Assembly (NCBI GenBank): GCA_022606425.2
Contig: JAHDVF020001510.1
Coordinates: forward strand, 1,103,001-1,167,000
Direction: 5' to 3'
DNA length: 64,000 nt
Origin: Lepidostoma basale
Taxonomy: Eukaryota; Arthropoda; Insecta; Trichoptera; Lepidostomatidae
Shown in pieces: positions 53,133 to 63,975 of this stretch; position 1 is the stretch's first letter; every line of letters begins with the position of its first letter. The position numbers were made by a program, and so were the translations under genes. A model generated the notes under the pieces. That model made no database searches and was not told the origin of the DNA. It was given only the letters and a program-made list of their open reading frames with translations.

Positions 53133-53600
53133 ATAGACCTAAAACTGAGAATATTCCTCATCAAGACCTATGTATGGAGTGTCTTGATGTACGGCTGCGA
53201 GACATGGTGCCTATCCGAAAGGCATAAGCGGAGACTAGAGGCTTTTGAGATGTGGTCCTATAGAAGACTCTTTGGAATTTCCTGGAGAGACCACATCACG
53301 AATGAGGAAGTTCTTCAAGGAATCGAAGGAGGAAGGCACCTGCTCAGGACCTTGTCCGAAAGGCGTGCAAAATGGATCGGCCATGTAATACGTCAAGAAG
53401 GTCTCTTGCATGCCATAATGGAGGGTATGATCGAGGGGACAAACTCTAGGGGACGCCCACGCCGAGAGTACCTGGAGGACCTGTTGGTGGACGTGCGCTG
53501 CTCATCATATGCAGATCTCAAAAGAGCCGCACAAGACAGGGAAAAGTGGAAGAGAATAATGGAGGAAATTGCTGCAAACCAATCCCAGGATTGAAACCAG
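53133..53600 (+). pseudogene. LINE-G 3' end with 136-codon frame
   Basis: MMYGCETWCLSERHKRRLEA, FEMWSYRRLFGISWRDHITN, EEVLQGIEGGRHLLRTLSER, RAKWIGHVIRQEGLLHAIME, GRPRREYLEDLLVDVRCSSY, LKRAAQDREKWKRIMEEI, ending QSQD stop. Open over its length, 5'-truncated. Confidence 0.88.
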
Positions 53601-53619
53601 AGAAGAGATAAGGTTCCCA

Positions 53620-53990
53620 CCACCACCCGAGACTGTTATAGGACGCAGCGACGCCCTTTCGTCAGTCTCGCTGCACTATCTAGGCCTGTTCCTTGTCCAC
53701 TCGGGACTTACGTTAATTTAATTTAGCCTTTTCTTGTCATCAATCAAAAGGGTGACAGACCACATTTAATCTATTCTTTTAACCTTATATATCTCCCGCG
53801 CGGCCTCACATCTCTTTATTATTAAATAAAATCGGAAGTAAATATTATATAAAGCACACCTTAAATTAGTAAAAAACACATTAAAATTATATAAAACACA
53901 TTAATACACAATAGGACAAATATATAACAAACTAAATTTTAAAACAGGAAGAAGGTAGTGTATGAGGGAGGCGGGAAAATGTTAAGTAAA
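53620..53990 (+). repeat. Repeat G copy after LINE-G
   Basis: GACTGTTATAGGACGCAGCG, CTTTCGTCAGTCTCGCTGC, ACTCGGGACTTACGTTAA, GACCACATTTAATC. Its place right after the LINE-G stop supports its being the LINE-G 3' UTR. Confidence 0.65.
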
Positions 53991-53994
53991 CAAT

Positions 53995-54285
53995 CTGTGC
54001 TGTCTTTGACGAAGGTACAGGTAGATATCAGGGACAAATAGACCTACATCACTCAGGACATCCGAGTTATGTACTCGTATATGGCCGCCAATCAGCTGAA
54101 AGAAGAGAACTCCCAAGTTTCATTTCATTCCTGCTTCTCTTCAATGATTGGTAGCTTAGCATACCTAGCAAGAATTCAGTCGAAAAGAGCCACGGGTATT
54201 AACCGCGCTCCCTGAGGTAAGAAAGCGCAGAATTTTTTTCTGCACTCGCTCCAACATAAGAGTAGTTTATAATCTTTTATAGTGA
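53995..54285 (-). pseudogene. LINE-D2 copy
   Basis: CAGGGACAAATAGACCTAC, GATTGGTAGCTTAGCATACC, AAAGCGCAGAATTTTTTTCT. Confidence 0.7.
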
Positions 54286-54339
54286 TGTTCACGCTGGTTA
54301 ATTTTGAACTTCCTTAATAATACGAGTACTAGCGAGATG

Positions 54340-54620
54340 TGCACATTGATAATTTTGTGCAAGAGGAATTCGTACCTTTGTATTACATTGACCAACCCTT
54401 TGTTCGTTCCATCACTTTAACCTCAAGCGAAAGTGTTCCGACATCGTTTTGGATCACTATGTTTTATGTACCACTTAATCTTAATAATTTGTGGGGTAAA
54501 CTAGTGGTCAATTCTCTGAATACATGATCACAGTCGAGACATCGTCTCACCCACTTTTTCGTACAATTGTATTACGTTGACGAACGTGTTCGTTCCATCA
54601 CTTTAACCTCGAGTAAAGTT
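54340..54620 (+). repeat. 1.5 satellite monomers (187-bp family)
   Basis: CGTTTTGGATCACTATG, AATAATTTGTGGGGTAAAC, GAATACATGATCACAGTCG and CATCACTTTAACCTCGAG, as in the array at 56880. Confidence 0.85.
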
Positions 54621-56880
54621 GAAGTCTACAGGGGAAAAACAAGGAATGTCAGCAGAAGGCTAATTTGAATAAATTGAAAATAAAACTTATCAAAGTCTCT
54701 ATGTATCTTATTTAAGTATCTGGCTCCTAGCCTTGGTGTTTATTACCAGTAAACTTGAAAAACAAATAAAATATAACATGGATGTTAAACTCTTCGGGTA
54801 GATAAATTTTTGAGGTTTGTCTGTTGCTGTAATGGCTTGAGCGTCCTTTGAACGATTTTAAGTGTTCTTTTATATCATGCCCTATTTGAGATTTCAGTCT
54901 ATTAGGGCGATTACTATGTGTTGGACTGGTAGTGGACTGTATTCAATTTCGCATAGATCGCAGGTCCCTTCAGGATCCGGAGCGTAGTGATACGTTATAT
55001 AATTATGCAGAGATACGTTTGTAGTAGAAGTTTGTAGAGAAAGGCAGAGATACGTTTTATAGTAGTAGCAGGTTACGAAGTCTTCAGGTTGTAGTGCAGC
55101 AAAGAGGTGATAAGACCGAGCGATACCGTGTTGTCGACTATCAGTGTAATTGTAATTGGCCACTGAAAGCGGCGTCTATGATTGGCTGATATAACGGCGT
55201 CTGTGATTGGTCACCGCTTGCGGCCTCGAAGCCGTCGGGATCTATTTACGTTGGCCGATCGCCCGGCTGTGTTGCTTGCTATACTCTCTGTCTGGCAGAT
55301 TTACTCAAAAGTGTTTCCTCGGATTCGGTTCTTACTTCGAGATACGAATCGAGTGGTAGCATCTGATGATCGCTGGCCTCGTAGGTTGAATGTGAATACG
55401 CTCCCTGCCGGGAAACGGGCCTATTTACGCCGTCCGGACGGCGGGCGCAGATCGGAGCTCTTCCGATCGCGGGACGGGAAAAGGGGCGCGTGGCCCTCTC
55501 GCTCGTGCCGCCGACTGAAGTGACAAAAATCGGCGTTTTTCCCCGATATTTCGCACTCCTGCCTCCGCCGTGTCGCTCAAGTAACTCACGGACGGGAGAC
55601 CTTTCGAGACGTTCCACCTGAAAGACGAGTAGGGTCCGTCTCGGCCGACCTCGTGTCTGTGAACTCCTCCACACACCGCTGCGGTCGAAGGCGCTCAGTC
55701 GCCACTTCCGCATCCCACAAACACGCGAGCCACCACGCAGTGCAGAGACCACGTGCTCCGCTGCCGGCCGCCCCAGCCAGGTGCCCACGACCGATAACAG
55801 TAAGTCTCTCTCACCTGCTACAGTTGTCACTCCTCCCACCCTCAACCTCTTTTATCTTACTAACTACCTTTCTCTTCCCCCCCCTCCTGCCATCATGACG
55901 ACCGAAGCCCCCTCCGCCCTAAGCGTTTCCGCCCAGGAAGAACAAGAAGCATACATCCAAGAAATACTTATTTCTCCCCAACCCATTTTCGAAGCTGTGG
56001 ACGTCCTCCGCCTAGGAGAAATAGTCCTCCGCTCAAAGGGACTCGGCTCCCTAATCAATACACCTAGAAATCGATCCCTTAGCTCCCTCTTTAAACGCCC
56101 CAACGACCCGCTGCCAGGCTCCCTCCCCCTACCCCACCCCACCCTAAACCAACCTTGATACCCACCCCCACGACCAAACCGACCCCTTCGACCGCCCCCC
56201 TCCCCACCAACCAAGCTCCTCCCCCCAAGACCACCCCTCACACCGCCTCAAAAGCGCGCCTGTCACGAACCACCTCCCCCCTCCCTCGCGCTCCACAAAG
56301 CCTCCCACAACAATGGAGTGGGAGGTCGTGCGGGGTGGGAGGAAGAGGAAGGCGTCTATCTCAAGCCCCGAAATCGCACAAATTCCCTCGCCCCCCGCCA
56401 AGGAAACCTCAACAAGCTCCAGACCCTCCTCGCCTGAACCCTCTACCTCCGCCCCCACACCTGCACCCGCCCCCCCAACCACCCACTTCCTGGACATCCG
56501 CCAAAAAAATATCCCCCCAATCATGATCCATAAGGATGGATCAGACTGGGCCAAGATCCGGCAAGCCCTCTTAAATAAGGACATCTCCTTCACCGCTTAA
56601 AACAGCGGTGAATACTATAAAATTTCCCTGGAAACTCCCAGGACTCACCTAGCCGCCACCAAACTCCTAGAGGCCATGAAGCAAAAATTCCATACCTTTC
56701 ATTCCCCCCAGGACAAACCACTGAAAGTGGTTATCCGTAACGTCCCCGAATCCCTACCAACGGAGCAGATACTCCACCACCTCTGCGAGCTGGGCTTCCC
56801 TGCCCTCAAAGTTCTGAGGATGAAATGGGGCCCAGAGCGCACACCCATTCCGCTCATCCTCGTGGAACTGGAGAGGTTCC
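54621..56880 (+). mobile_element. Non-LTR element 5' region and ORF1, copy A
   Basis: A ~1.27-kb leader (54621-55894) changes from AT-rich to GC-rich and carries ATTGG/CCAAT words at 55150-55210. Then comes ORF1 and then an abrupt join to satellite DNA at about 56880. Copy B at 58187-59682 matches with few differences. Missing: the rest of ORF1 with its zinc knuckles and all of ORF2. A 3'-truncated end is not what target-primed insertion makes. Confidence 0.75.
55895..56880 (+). pseudogene. gag-like ORF1 of a jockey-type LINE, copy A
   Basis: ORF1 proteins of jockey-type LINEs bind element RNA. ATG 55895 opens MTTEAPSALSVSAQEEQEAY, VDVLRLGEIVLRSKGLGSLI, NTPRNRSLSSLFKR; a shift near 56150 and another near 56310 lead to a proline-rich linker, MEWEVVRGGRKRKASIS, THFLDIRQKNIPPIMIHKDG, WAKIRQALL, one TAA at 56598, then SGEYYKISLETP, MKQKFHTFHSPQDKPLKVVI, RNVPESLPTEQILHHLCELG, FPALKVLRMKWGPERTPIPL. 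The last part fits the PRE_C2HC domain that precedes the zinc knuckles. Satellite DNA begins soon after VELER. Confidence 0.82.
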
Positions 56881-58186
56881 AGTTCCCGTTTTGGATTACG
56901 AAGTTTAATGTTCCACTTAATCTTAATAATTTGTGGGGTAAACTAGTGGTCAATTCCCTGAATACATGATCACAGTCGAGACATCGTCTCACCCACTTTT
57001 TCGTACATTTGTATTACGTTGACGAACTCTTTGATCGTTCCATCACTTTAACCTCAAGTAAAGTTTGCCAGCATCGTTTTGGATAATTATGTTTTATGTA
57101 CCACTTAATCTTAATAATTTGTGGGGTAAACTAGTGGTCAATTCTCTGAATACATGATCACAGTCGAGACATCGTCTCACCCACTTTTTCGTACCATTGT
57201 ATTACGTTGACGAACGTGTTCGTTCCATCACTTTAACCTCGAGTAAAGTTGTCCCAGCGTCGTTTTGGATAACAATGTTTTATGTACCACCTAATCTTAA
57301 TAATTTGTGGGGTAAACTAATGGTCAATTCTCTGAATACATGATCACAGTCGAGACATCGTCTCACCCACTTTTTCGTACATTTGTATTACGTTGACGAA
57401 CGCTTTGATCGTTCCATCACTTTAACCTCAAGTAAAGTTGTGCCAGCATCGTTTTGGATAACTATGTTTTATGTACCACTTAATCTTAATAATTTGTGGG
57501 GTAAACTAGTGGTCAATTCCCTGAATACATGATCACAGTCGAGACATCGTCTCACCCACTTTTTCGTACATTTGTATTACGTTGACGAACGCTTTGATCG
57601 TTCCATCACTTTAACCTCAAGTAAAGTTGTGCCAGCATCGTTTTGGATAACTATGTTTTATGTACCACTTAATCTTAATAATTTGTGGGGTAAACTAGTG
57701 GTCAATTCTCTGAATACATGATCACAGTCGAGACATCGTCTTGCCCACTTTTTCGTACCTTTGTATTACGTTGACGAACGCGTTCGTTCTATCACTTTAA
57801 CCTCGAGTAAAGTTGTGCCAGCGTCGTTTTGGATAACAATGTTTTATGTACCACCTAATCTTAATAATTTGTGGGGTAAACTAGTGGTCAATTCTCTGAA
57901 TACATGATCACAGTCGAGACATCGTCTTGCCCACTTTTTCGTACCTTTGTATTACGTTGACGAACGCGTTCGTTCTATCACTTTAACCTCGAGTAAAGTT
58001 GTGCCAGCGTCGTTTTGGATAACAATGTTTTATGTACCACCTAATCTTAATAATTTGTGGGGTAAACTAGTGGTCAATTCTCTGAATACATGATCACAGT
58101 CGAGACATCGTCTTGCCCACTTTTTCGTACCTTTGTATTACGTTGACGAACGTGTTCGTTCCATCACTTTAATCTCGAGTAAAGTT
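56880..58186 (+). repeat. Satellite array, seven 186-189-bp monomers
   Basis: The TCTTAATAAT step lies at 56921, 57109, 57295, 57484, 57673, 57859 and 58045, spacing 188, 186, 189, 189, 186 and 186. Each monomer has TTTTGGATAACTATGTTTT, TTTGTGGGGTAAACTAG, ACATGATCACAGTCGAGACA, TTTTTCGTAC and ATTACGTTGACGAACG. Monomers fall into at least two types by CGCTTTGATCGTTC against CGCGTTCGTTC. The first unit starts within the LINE-like frame. Confidence 0.95.
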
Positions 58187-59682
58187 GAAGACTACAGGGG
58201 AAAAACAAGGAATGTCAGCAGAAGGCTAATTTGAATAAATTGAAAATAAAGCTTATCAAAGTCTCTATGTATCTTATTTAAGTATCTGGCTCCTAGCCTT
58301 GGTGTTTATTACCAGTAAACTTGAGAAACAAATAAAATATAACATGGATGTTAAACTCTTCGGGTAGATACATTTTTGAGGTTTGTCTGTTGCTGTAATG
58401 GCTTGAGCGTCCTTTGAACGATTTTAAGTGTTCTTTTATATCATGCCCTATTTGAGATTTCAGTCTATTAGGGCGATTACTATGTGTTGGACTGGTAGTG
58501 GACTGTATTCAATTTCTCATAGATCGCAGGTCCCTGCAGGATCCGGAGCGTAGTGATACGTTATATAATTATGTAGAGATACGTTTGTAGTAGAAGTTTG
58601 TAGAGAAAGGCAGAGATACGTTTTATAGTAGTAGCAGGTTACGAAGTCTTCAGGTTGTAGTGCAGCAAAGAGGTGATAAGACCGAGCGATACCGTGTTGT
58701 CGACTATCAGTGTAATTGTAATTGGCCACTGAAAGCGGCGTCTATGATTGGCTGATATAACGGCGTCTGTGGTTGGTCACCGCTTGCGGCCTTGAAGCCG
58801 TCGGGATCTATTTACGTTGGCCGATCGCCCGGCTGTGTTGCTTGCTATACTCTCTGTCTGGCAGATTTACTCAAAAGTGTTTCCTCGGATTCGGTTCTTA
58901 CTTCGAGATACGAATCGAGTGGTAGCATCTGATGATCGCTGGCCTCGTAGGTTGAATGTGAATACGCTCCCTGCCGGGAATCGGGCCTATTTACGCCGTC
59001 CGGACGGCGGGCGCAGGTCGGAGCTCTACCGATCGCGGGACGGGAAAAGGGCGCGTGGCCCTCTCGCTCGTGCCGCCGACTGAAGTGACAAAAATCGGCG
59101 TTTTTCCCCGATATTTCGCACTCCTGCCTCCGCCGTGTCGCTCAAGTAACTCACGGACGGGAGACCTTTCGAGACGTTCCACCTGAAAGACGAGTAGGGT
59201 CCGTCTCGGCCGACCTCGTGTCTGTGAACTCCTCCACACACCGCTGCGGTCGAGGGCGCTCAGTCGCCACTTCCGCATCCCACAAACACGCGAGCCACCA
59301 CGCAGTGCAGAGACCACGTGCTCCGCTGCCTGCCGCCCCAGCCACGTGCCCACGACCGATAACAGTAAGTCTCTCACCTGCTACAGTTGTCACTCCTCCC
59401 ACCCTCAACCTCTTTTATCTTACTAACTACCTTTCTCTTCCCCCTCCTCCTGCCATCATGACGACCGAAGCCCCCTCCGCCCTAAGCGTTTCCGCCCAGG
59501 AAGAACTAGAGGCATACATCCAAGAAATACTTAATTCTCCCCAACCCATTTTCGAAGCTGTGGACGTCCTCCGCCTAGGAGAAATAGTCCTCCGCTCAAA
59601 GGGACTCGGCTCCCTAATCAATACACCTAGAAATCGATCCCTTAGCTCCCTCTTTAAACGCCCCTACGACCCGCTGCCAGGC
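58187..59682 (+). mobile_element. Non-LTR element 5' region and ORF1 start, copy B
   Basis: Matches 54621-56119 at an offset of 3563-3566 bp with scattered single-base changes and small indels. ORF1 starts at 59458 (MTTEAPSALSVSAQEELEAY) and runs through SLSSLFKR to a stop at 59686-59688 in unrelated sequence. Both copies share GTAAGT in GATAACAGTAAGTCTCTC, a possible 5' splice site or chance. Confidence 0.82.
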
Positions 59683-59689
59683 AAATAAA

Positions 59690-60430
59690 TTGGCAAAAAA
59701 AGAATATGGGATTTTGCAGGTAAACAAACATTAACAGTATATTATGCAGGTCACATATTATTTTAATATATTTTATTGTTATTTATTAAAATAATCTACA
59801 CATTCACAAACATGACTCTTATATATACGTGTATTTATATATACTGAAATGATACATAAGACCAAATTAATTGCCTAGATGTGATTTCTGCCAACCATCC
59901 CAAAAAGCTCTGTAAGAGAAGAGAAATGTAATCATATAGACAAAATTTATTTATTTATTATGTATTATTTATTTTATTAGAGAACATGCAGCTTATACAT
60001 GAGAAAAAAAGGACACATTTAGGAAATTAAAATTGAAAGACAATTACAAGTGCTCGTAAATTTAGCTCGTCAGAGAATTATAATACAATCATAAGTTGAA
60101 AAGTTTAAAAAAGAAGAAAAAAAACAACATTGAGCAGCTTCAGCACTACTAGCACACTCCTCTGCAACTACAACAATTAAACGATCCTTTAATACTTCAT
60201 CAAACCAACAAACAACCTAACTATCTGCAACCCCACCGATTTACAAAAAACAAACAAACTTATCTACACACATAGAAAAATGATACAAAACCTAAGTGTT
60301 CAAAGAGTCTTCGTTATCATCAGAATCATCACTTAAATTTTCAGAGTCATTGGACGGAAATTTTAGTAAACTTAAAACATAGGCAATGGTCTAATAGAAG
60401 GGTCTGATAATTTAGTAGCCGCATGATCGA
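59690..60430. other. AT-rich interval
   Basis: No recognised repeat or gene; includes A-rich runs at 60105-60125. Confidence 0.4.
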
Positions 60431-60437
60431 CAAGGGA

Positions 60438-61171
60438 TTAGAGTTTTACTTCCATCAATCGATCAGTTACTATGATTGCTTCTTTTTTAGGGAAGCACTT
60501 TTGTTTTATATTTAATCGTAAGACGGAAAACGTTTCCGGACACCTGAGTTTTGCTTCCTTTCTTAAACCTTTGTGTTGATCTTTGGTCAATTTTGAGCTG
60601 ACGATAAGCGCTAAAGGCTCCTCTGGTGTATACGATAAAAGCTTCACGTATCCTTGATGCTCGACGTGGTGAAAATGTTATTTGTTTAATGAGTTTTGCA
60701 GCATCATTTTTCCCTGCGCTACGTAAACTCATTTCATTTGCTAATCGTAGTTCATCAGTACTGCGATTCTGCAGCAGATCTTGTATTATTTTCTGTCTAG
60801 TCTGACACCGCTTTCTGTAAATGATTTTGTTGGCCTGCCTTAAGATTTCGAAAACACTATTTTTTCTTCTCACCACGCTAAATTTTCTTCTTCGAACTTC
60901 ACAATGTAACTGCGACTTTTTTCCACCTCTTCATTAATTGTATTGAAAATTTTTTAATGATCTTGCATAATTTGGTTCTGGAAATATTTAAATTTGCTAC
61001 TACGTGGTATTTGTGTGCGATATATGTTATTAAAAACACAATTGCTTTCTCACAATTAGCATTTAATGCTCTTCGTTCTCTTAATTTTTCAAATAATTCT
61101 TTGCGTGAAACGCAAACAGCCCTCCCTAAAAACAACAAGAGTATCAAAAAAGGACAAAAGAGGAGAAACAT
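60438..61171 (-). pseudogene. Broken mobile-element-type gene, family not named
   Basis: On the - strand in three frames: RKELFEKLRERRALNAN, then VRRKNSVFEILRQANKII, LLQNRSTDELRLANEMSLRS, AGKNDAAKLIKQITFSPRRA, then a shift near 60650 to LLSYTPEEPLALIVSSKLTK, DQHKGLRKEAKLRCPETFSV, KQKCFPKKEAIIVTDR. The PEE-ALALI, SKLTKDQ and K-C-(F/Y)-P pattern recalls uncharacterised insect proteins present in many near-copies and therefore mobile. No domain name can be given. Confidence 0.4.
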
Positions 61172-61589
61172 TTATATATTGCATTAAAGTATAAAGTACA
61201 GTCTATAAGATGTATTTATTGTCAAATGGGTGCAACGAATGCTTCGTTTCTAATCTCTAATTGAAATATGAGTTTAAAACTCAAAAAATGACAAAATTAG
61301 AGGTTTACTTTATGTTAGTTTATATTGATTGATTATACGCGTAGATGATAAATCAGCATTGTTTTATAAATTGAATAGAAAATACGTTGAGAAACATCGG
61401 CCATTTATTTATTTTGTAAATTTCTTCAAAAAAACACTAAATTCACAACCGTCATTGCTCGGGCGCAGAAGCGAACTAAAAAATGTCCCGCTGAACTTCC
61501 AGTGTAGGCCCATTTTGCGACGTTGCCAACTTGCCGTTACGAGCTTTTGACAAAATCCAAGAAACACAAAGTTTAGACTGGCTATAATG
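61172..61589. other. Interval without a recognised feature
   Basis: AT-rich; a 73-codon frame at 61329-61550 was not recognised. Confidence 0.35.
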
Positions 61590-62345
61590 CTACACTAAAA
61601 AAAAATAAAAAAAGCCAATTAATGAAATTTTCAAAAAGCACTTAATTCGCGTTTTTTGGTCATTTCGTCCACTGTGCGTCAGTTCGTCTTTAGCCAACGC
61701 AAATAAGCCCGATGATTTTACTACACGTTTGAATTCAATTGGCGTGTTTGTGGGAATCATTGAGATTCGTGGCAGCAAAACATTTTCGGCTCGGAATTCG
61801 CCATTCAAAATGGTGGCTTCCATAATGTTTGTCATAATTTTTTTAATGACCAATTGCCTCATTGCACAGCCGTGGTGGGTTCAAATTCCGAAGTAAAATA
61901 ACCGAAGATCCAATATTCGAAGAAGCTGTGGTGACGTACCTGGCAAATCCAGTGAGTTCAAAAACTCTGTTGGATAACTTACAGCTTCGTTGGCATCGCA
62001 AACTGTATCGATCGATTTGTATGATACCAAGTCGCCTTACAACGTCTGCTGTATCTTGAAGTTTAAATTGTCGACGTCCACATTTTTTGCCTGCAAAATG
62101 GCTCTTTCTGCTAGCCACGCATGATTTTGCGAATCAACGATTGTGCAGAAATTAGTCGGCAATTTTATGCTCTCAGTATTTTCATAGACAACAACTTTTC
62201 CATCGCCGATATCCTACAATTGGTTCGATACTGTGTCAGCGGATGGATCTTGTAGCATTTGGACGCGCATGTTTATTGCTGGACTTTTTCAGCATTACGC
62301 CACAGTGGCGATGATTTCAAGCAAGCGTTGATCTCATCAGCGTAC
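61590..62345 (-). pseudogene. Helitron-type Pif1 helicase, C-terminal part
   Basis: The Pif1-like helicase of Helitrons unwinds DNA in rolling-circle transposition. On the - strand: STYADEINACLKSS-like at about 62330-62290, SKCYKIHPLT frame remains, decayed AERAI-like, KLQDTADVV, then [19 protein letters not shown] and, shifted, LVIKKIMTNIMEATILNGEF, RAENVLLPRISMIPTNTPIE, FKRVV. LRNLNPP-LCNGTR and PRI-MIPT are late helicase motifs of this family. The Rep nuclease and the Walker A motif are absent. Shifts occur at about 62215, 62080 and 61860. Confidence 0.8.
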
Positions 62346-63975
62346 GTTGAACGTGGAATGATGGAAAGTACTTGTCTGAAATCACCTGAAATATTGGATT
62401 TTTCCTCTTTCACATAGAGCTAGAAGTGTGAGTTAAGCTTAATCCTTTATGGTTTATGTTTATGATCCTTCAAAAATATAAAATGATCGCAGTTGTGACA
62501 TCGTTACACTCACTTTATTCAAGCCGAACATTTTGTTGGACCACAAATTAGAGAAATGGTGAGTTAAACATATACACTCTGCAAATTTTGTGGTATATTC
62601 CATGAATACATGATCACAGTCAAGGCTTAATTAAAGAACGGCTTGTTTGAATGTTTCAATATTTCTCTCATGAAATTGAAGTCTTTTCTAGAAATAAATT
62701 ATCACAGTCGAATATATAATATGATACAGTCAAATATCAATCAACACGCGCGTTGTCTCGATCGAGTGGCATTAATGGAGTAATTATACTCCGTTATTTA
62801 CAAAATAGAATATACCTATAAGAATTGTCTCTTTTATAAATATTTCAGGGATTTTTTCTCTTCAATAGAATCGAAACATTGTCATAATTCAGGCTCTGAG
62901 GCGAATACGCAAACGACTCATAAAACTTTTCTGATACTTTTTTGGTATAATGTATGCCGACGACAACCTTGTTTAATGTATTTGGGAACATTGCGTTGTC
63001 TACTCTATGACGAAAACATCACTGTCACTGTAAGTATATCACTTCATTACCACATTTTTCGCCTGCCAAATGGTTCTTTCTGCCAGCCACGAATGTTTTT
63101 GCGAATCAACGATTGTGCAGAGATTAGTCGGCAATTTTATGCTTCCAGTATTTTCATATACAGCAACTTTTCCATCGCCGATATCTAACAGTTGGTTCGA
63201 TACTGTGTCAGCGGATGGATCTTGTAGCATTTGGACGCGCATGTTTATTGCTGGACTTTTTCAGCATTACGCCACAGTGGCGATGATTTTAAACAAGCCT
63301 TGATCTCATCAGCGTACGTTGAACGTGGAATGACGGGAAGTGTTTGTCTGAAATCACCTGATTAAATTTGTCCTCTTTCACATAAAGCTAGAGGTGTGAG
63401 TTGACCTTAATCCTTTATGGGTTATGTTTATGATCCTTCAAAAATATAAAATGATCGCAGTTGAGACATCGTTACACTCACTTTATTCAAGCCGAACATT
63501 TTGTTGGACCACAAATTAGAGAAATGGTGAGTTAAACATATACACTCTGCAAATTTTGTGGTATATTCCATGAATACATGATCACAGTCAAGGCCTAATT
63601 ATAGAACGGCCTGTTTAAATGGCGCAATATTTCTCTCTCATGAAATTGAAGTCATTTCTACGAATAGCAATCAACACGCGCGTTGTAGTTTCTTTAAGAG
63701 TGGCATTTATGGAGTAATTATTCTCCGTTATTCACAAAATAGAATATACCTTAAGAAGAGTATCTTTTATAAATACTTTTCGGATTTTATCTCTTCAATA
63801 GAATCGAAACAGTGTCATAATTCAGGCTATGAGGCGAATACCCAATCGACTCATAACACGTTTCTGATACTTTTTTGGTATTATGTATGCCGACGACAAC
63901 CTTCTCTAATGTATTTGGGAACATCGCGTGGTCTATTCTATGATGATTTCACTGTCACTCTAAGTGAGGTCACCC
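62088..63975. repeat. 971-bp tandem duplication including helicase and flank
   Basis: GCCAAATGGTTCTTTCTGCC at 63064 matches GCAAAATGGCTCTTTCTGC at 62093; further pairs are AACGATTGTGCAG (62141/63110), GATCGCAGTTG (62485/63454), GAATACATGATCACAGTCA (62603/63572) and GTATGCCGACGACAACC (62950/63886). The offset is about 969-971 bp. Divergence is moderate, with indels. The second unit ends at or beyond the window edge. Confidence 0.85.
63039..63345 (-). pseudogene. Helitron-type helicase fragment, second copy
   Basis: The better kept frame reads MRVQMLQDPSADTVSNQLLD, IGDGKVAVYENTGSIKLPTN, LCTIVDSQ, then WLAERTIWQAKNV. NMRV and GDGK are hallmarks of the Pif1 region in Helitron proteins. It ends where the tandem unit ends. 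Confidence 0.83.

Noticed and set aside
55182..55523. 113-codon frame and antisense 188-codon frame in the GC-rich leader (55279-55845), repeated in copy B
   Set aside because: Both strands are open over the same GC-rich, CpG-rich stretch, no family is recognised, and the sequence lies in the leader before ORF1. Open frames are expected by chance at this composition.
56144..56593. 149-codon - strand frame with glycine and valine runs
   Set aside because: It is the antisense of the proline-rich ORF1 linker.
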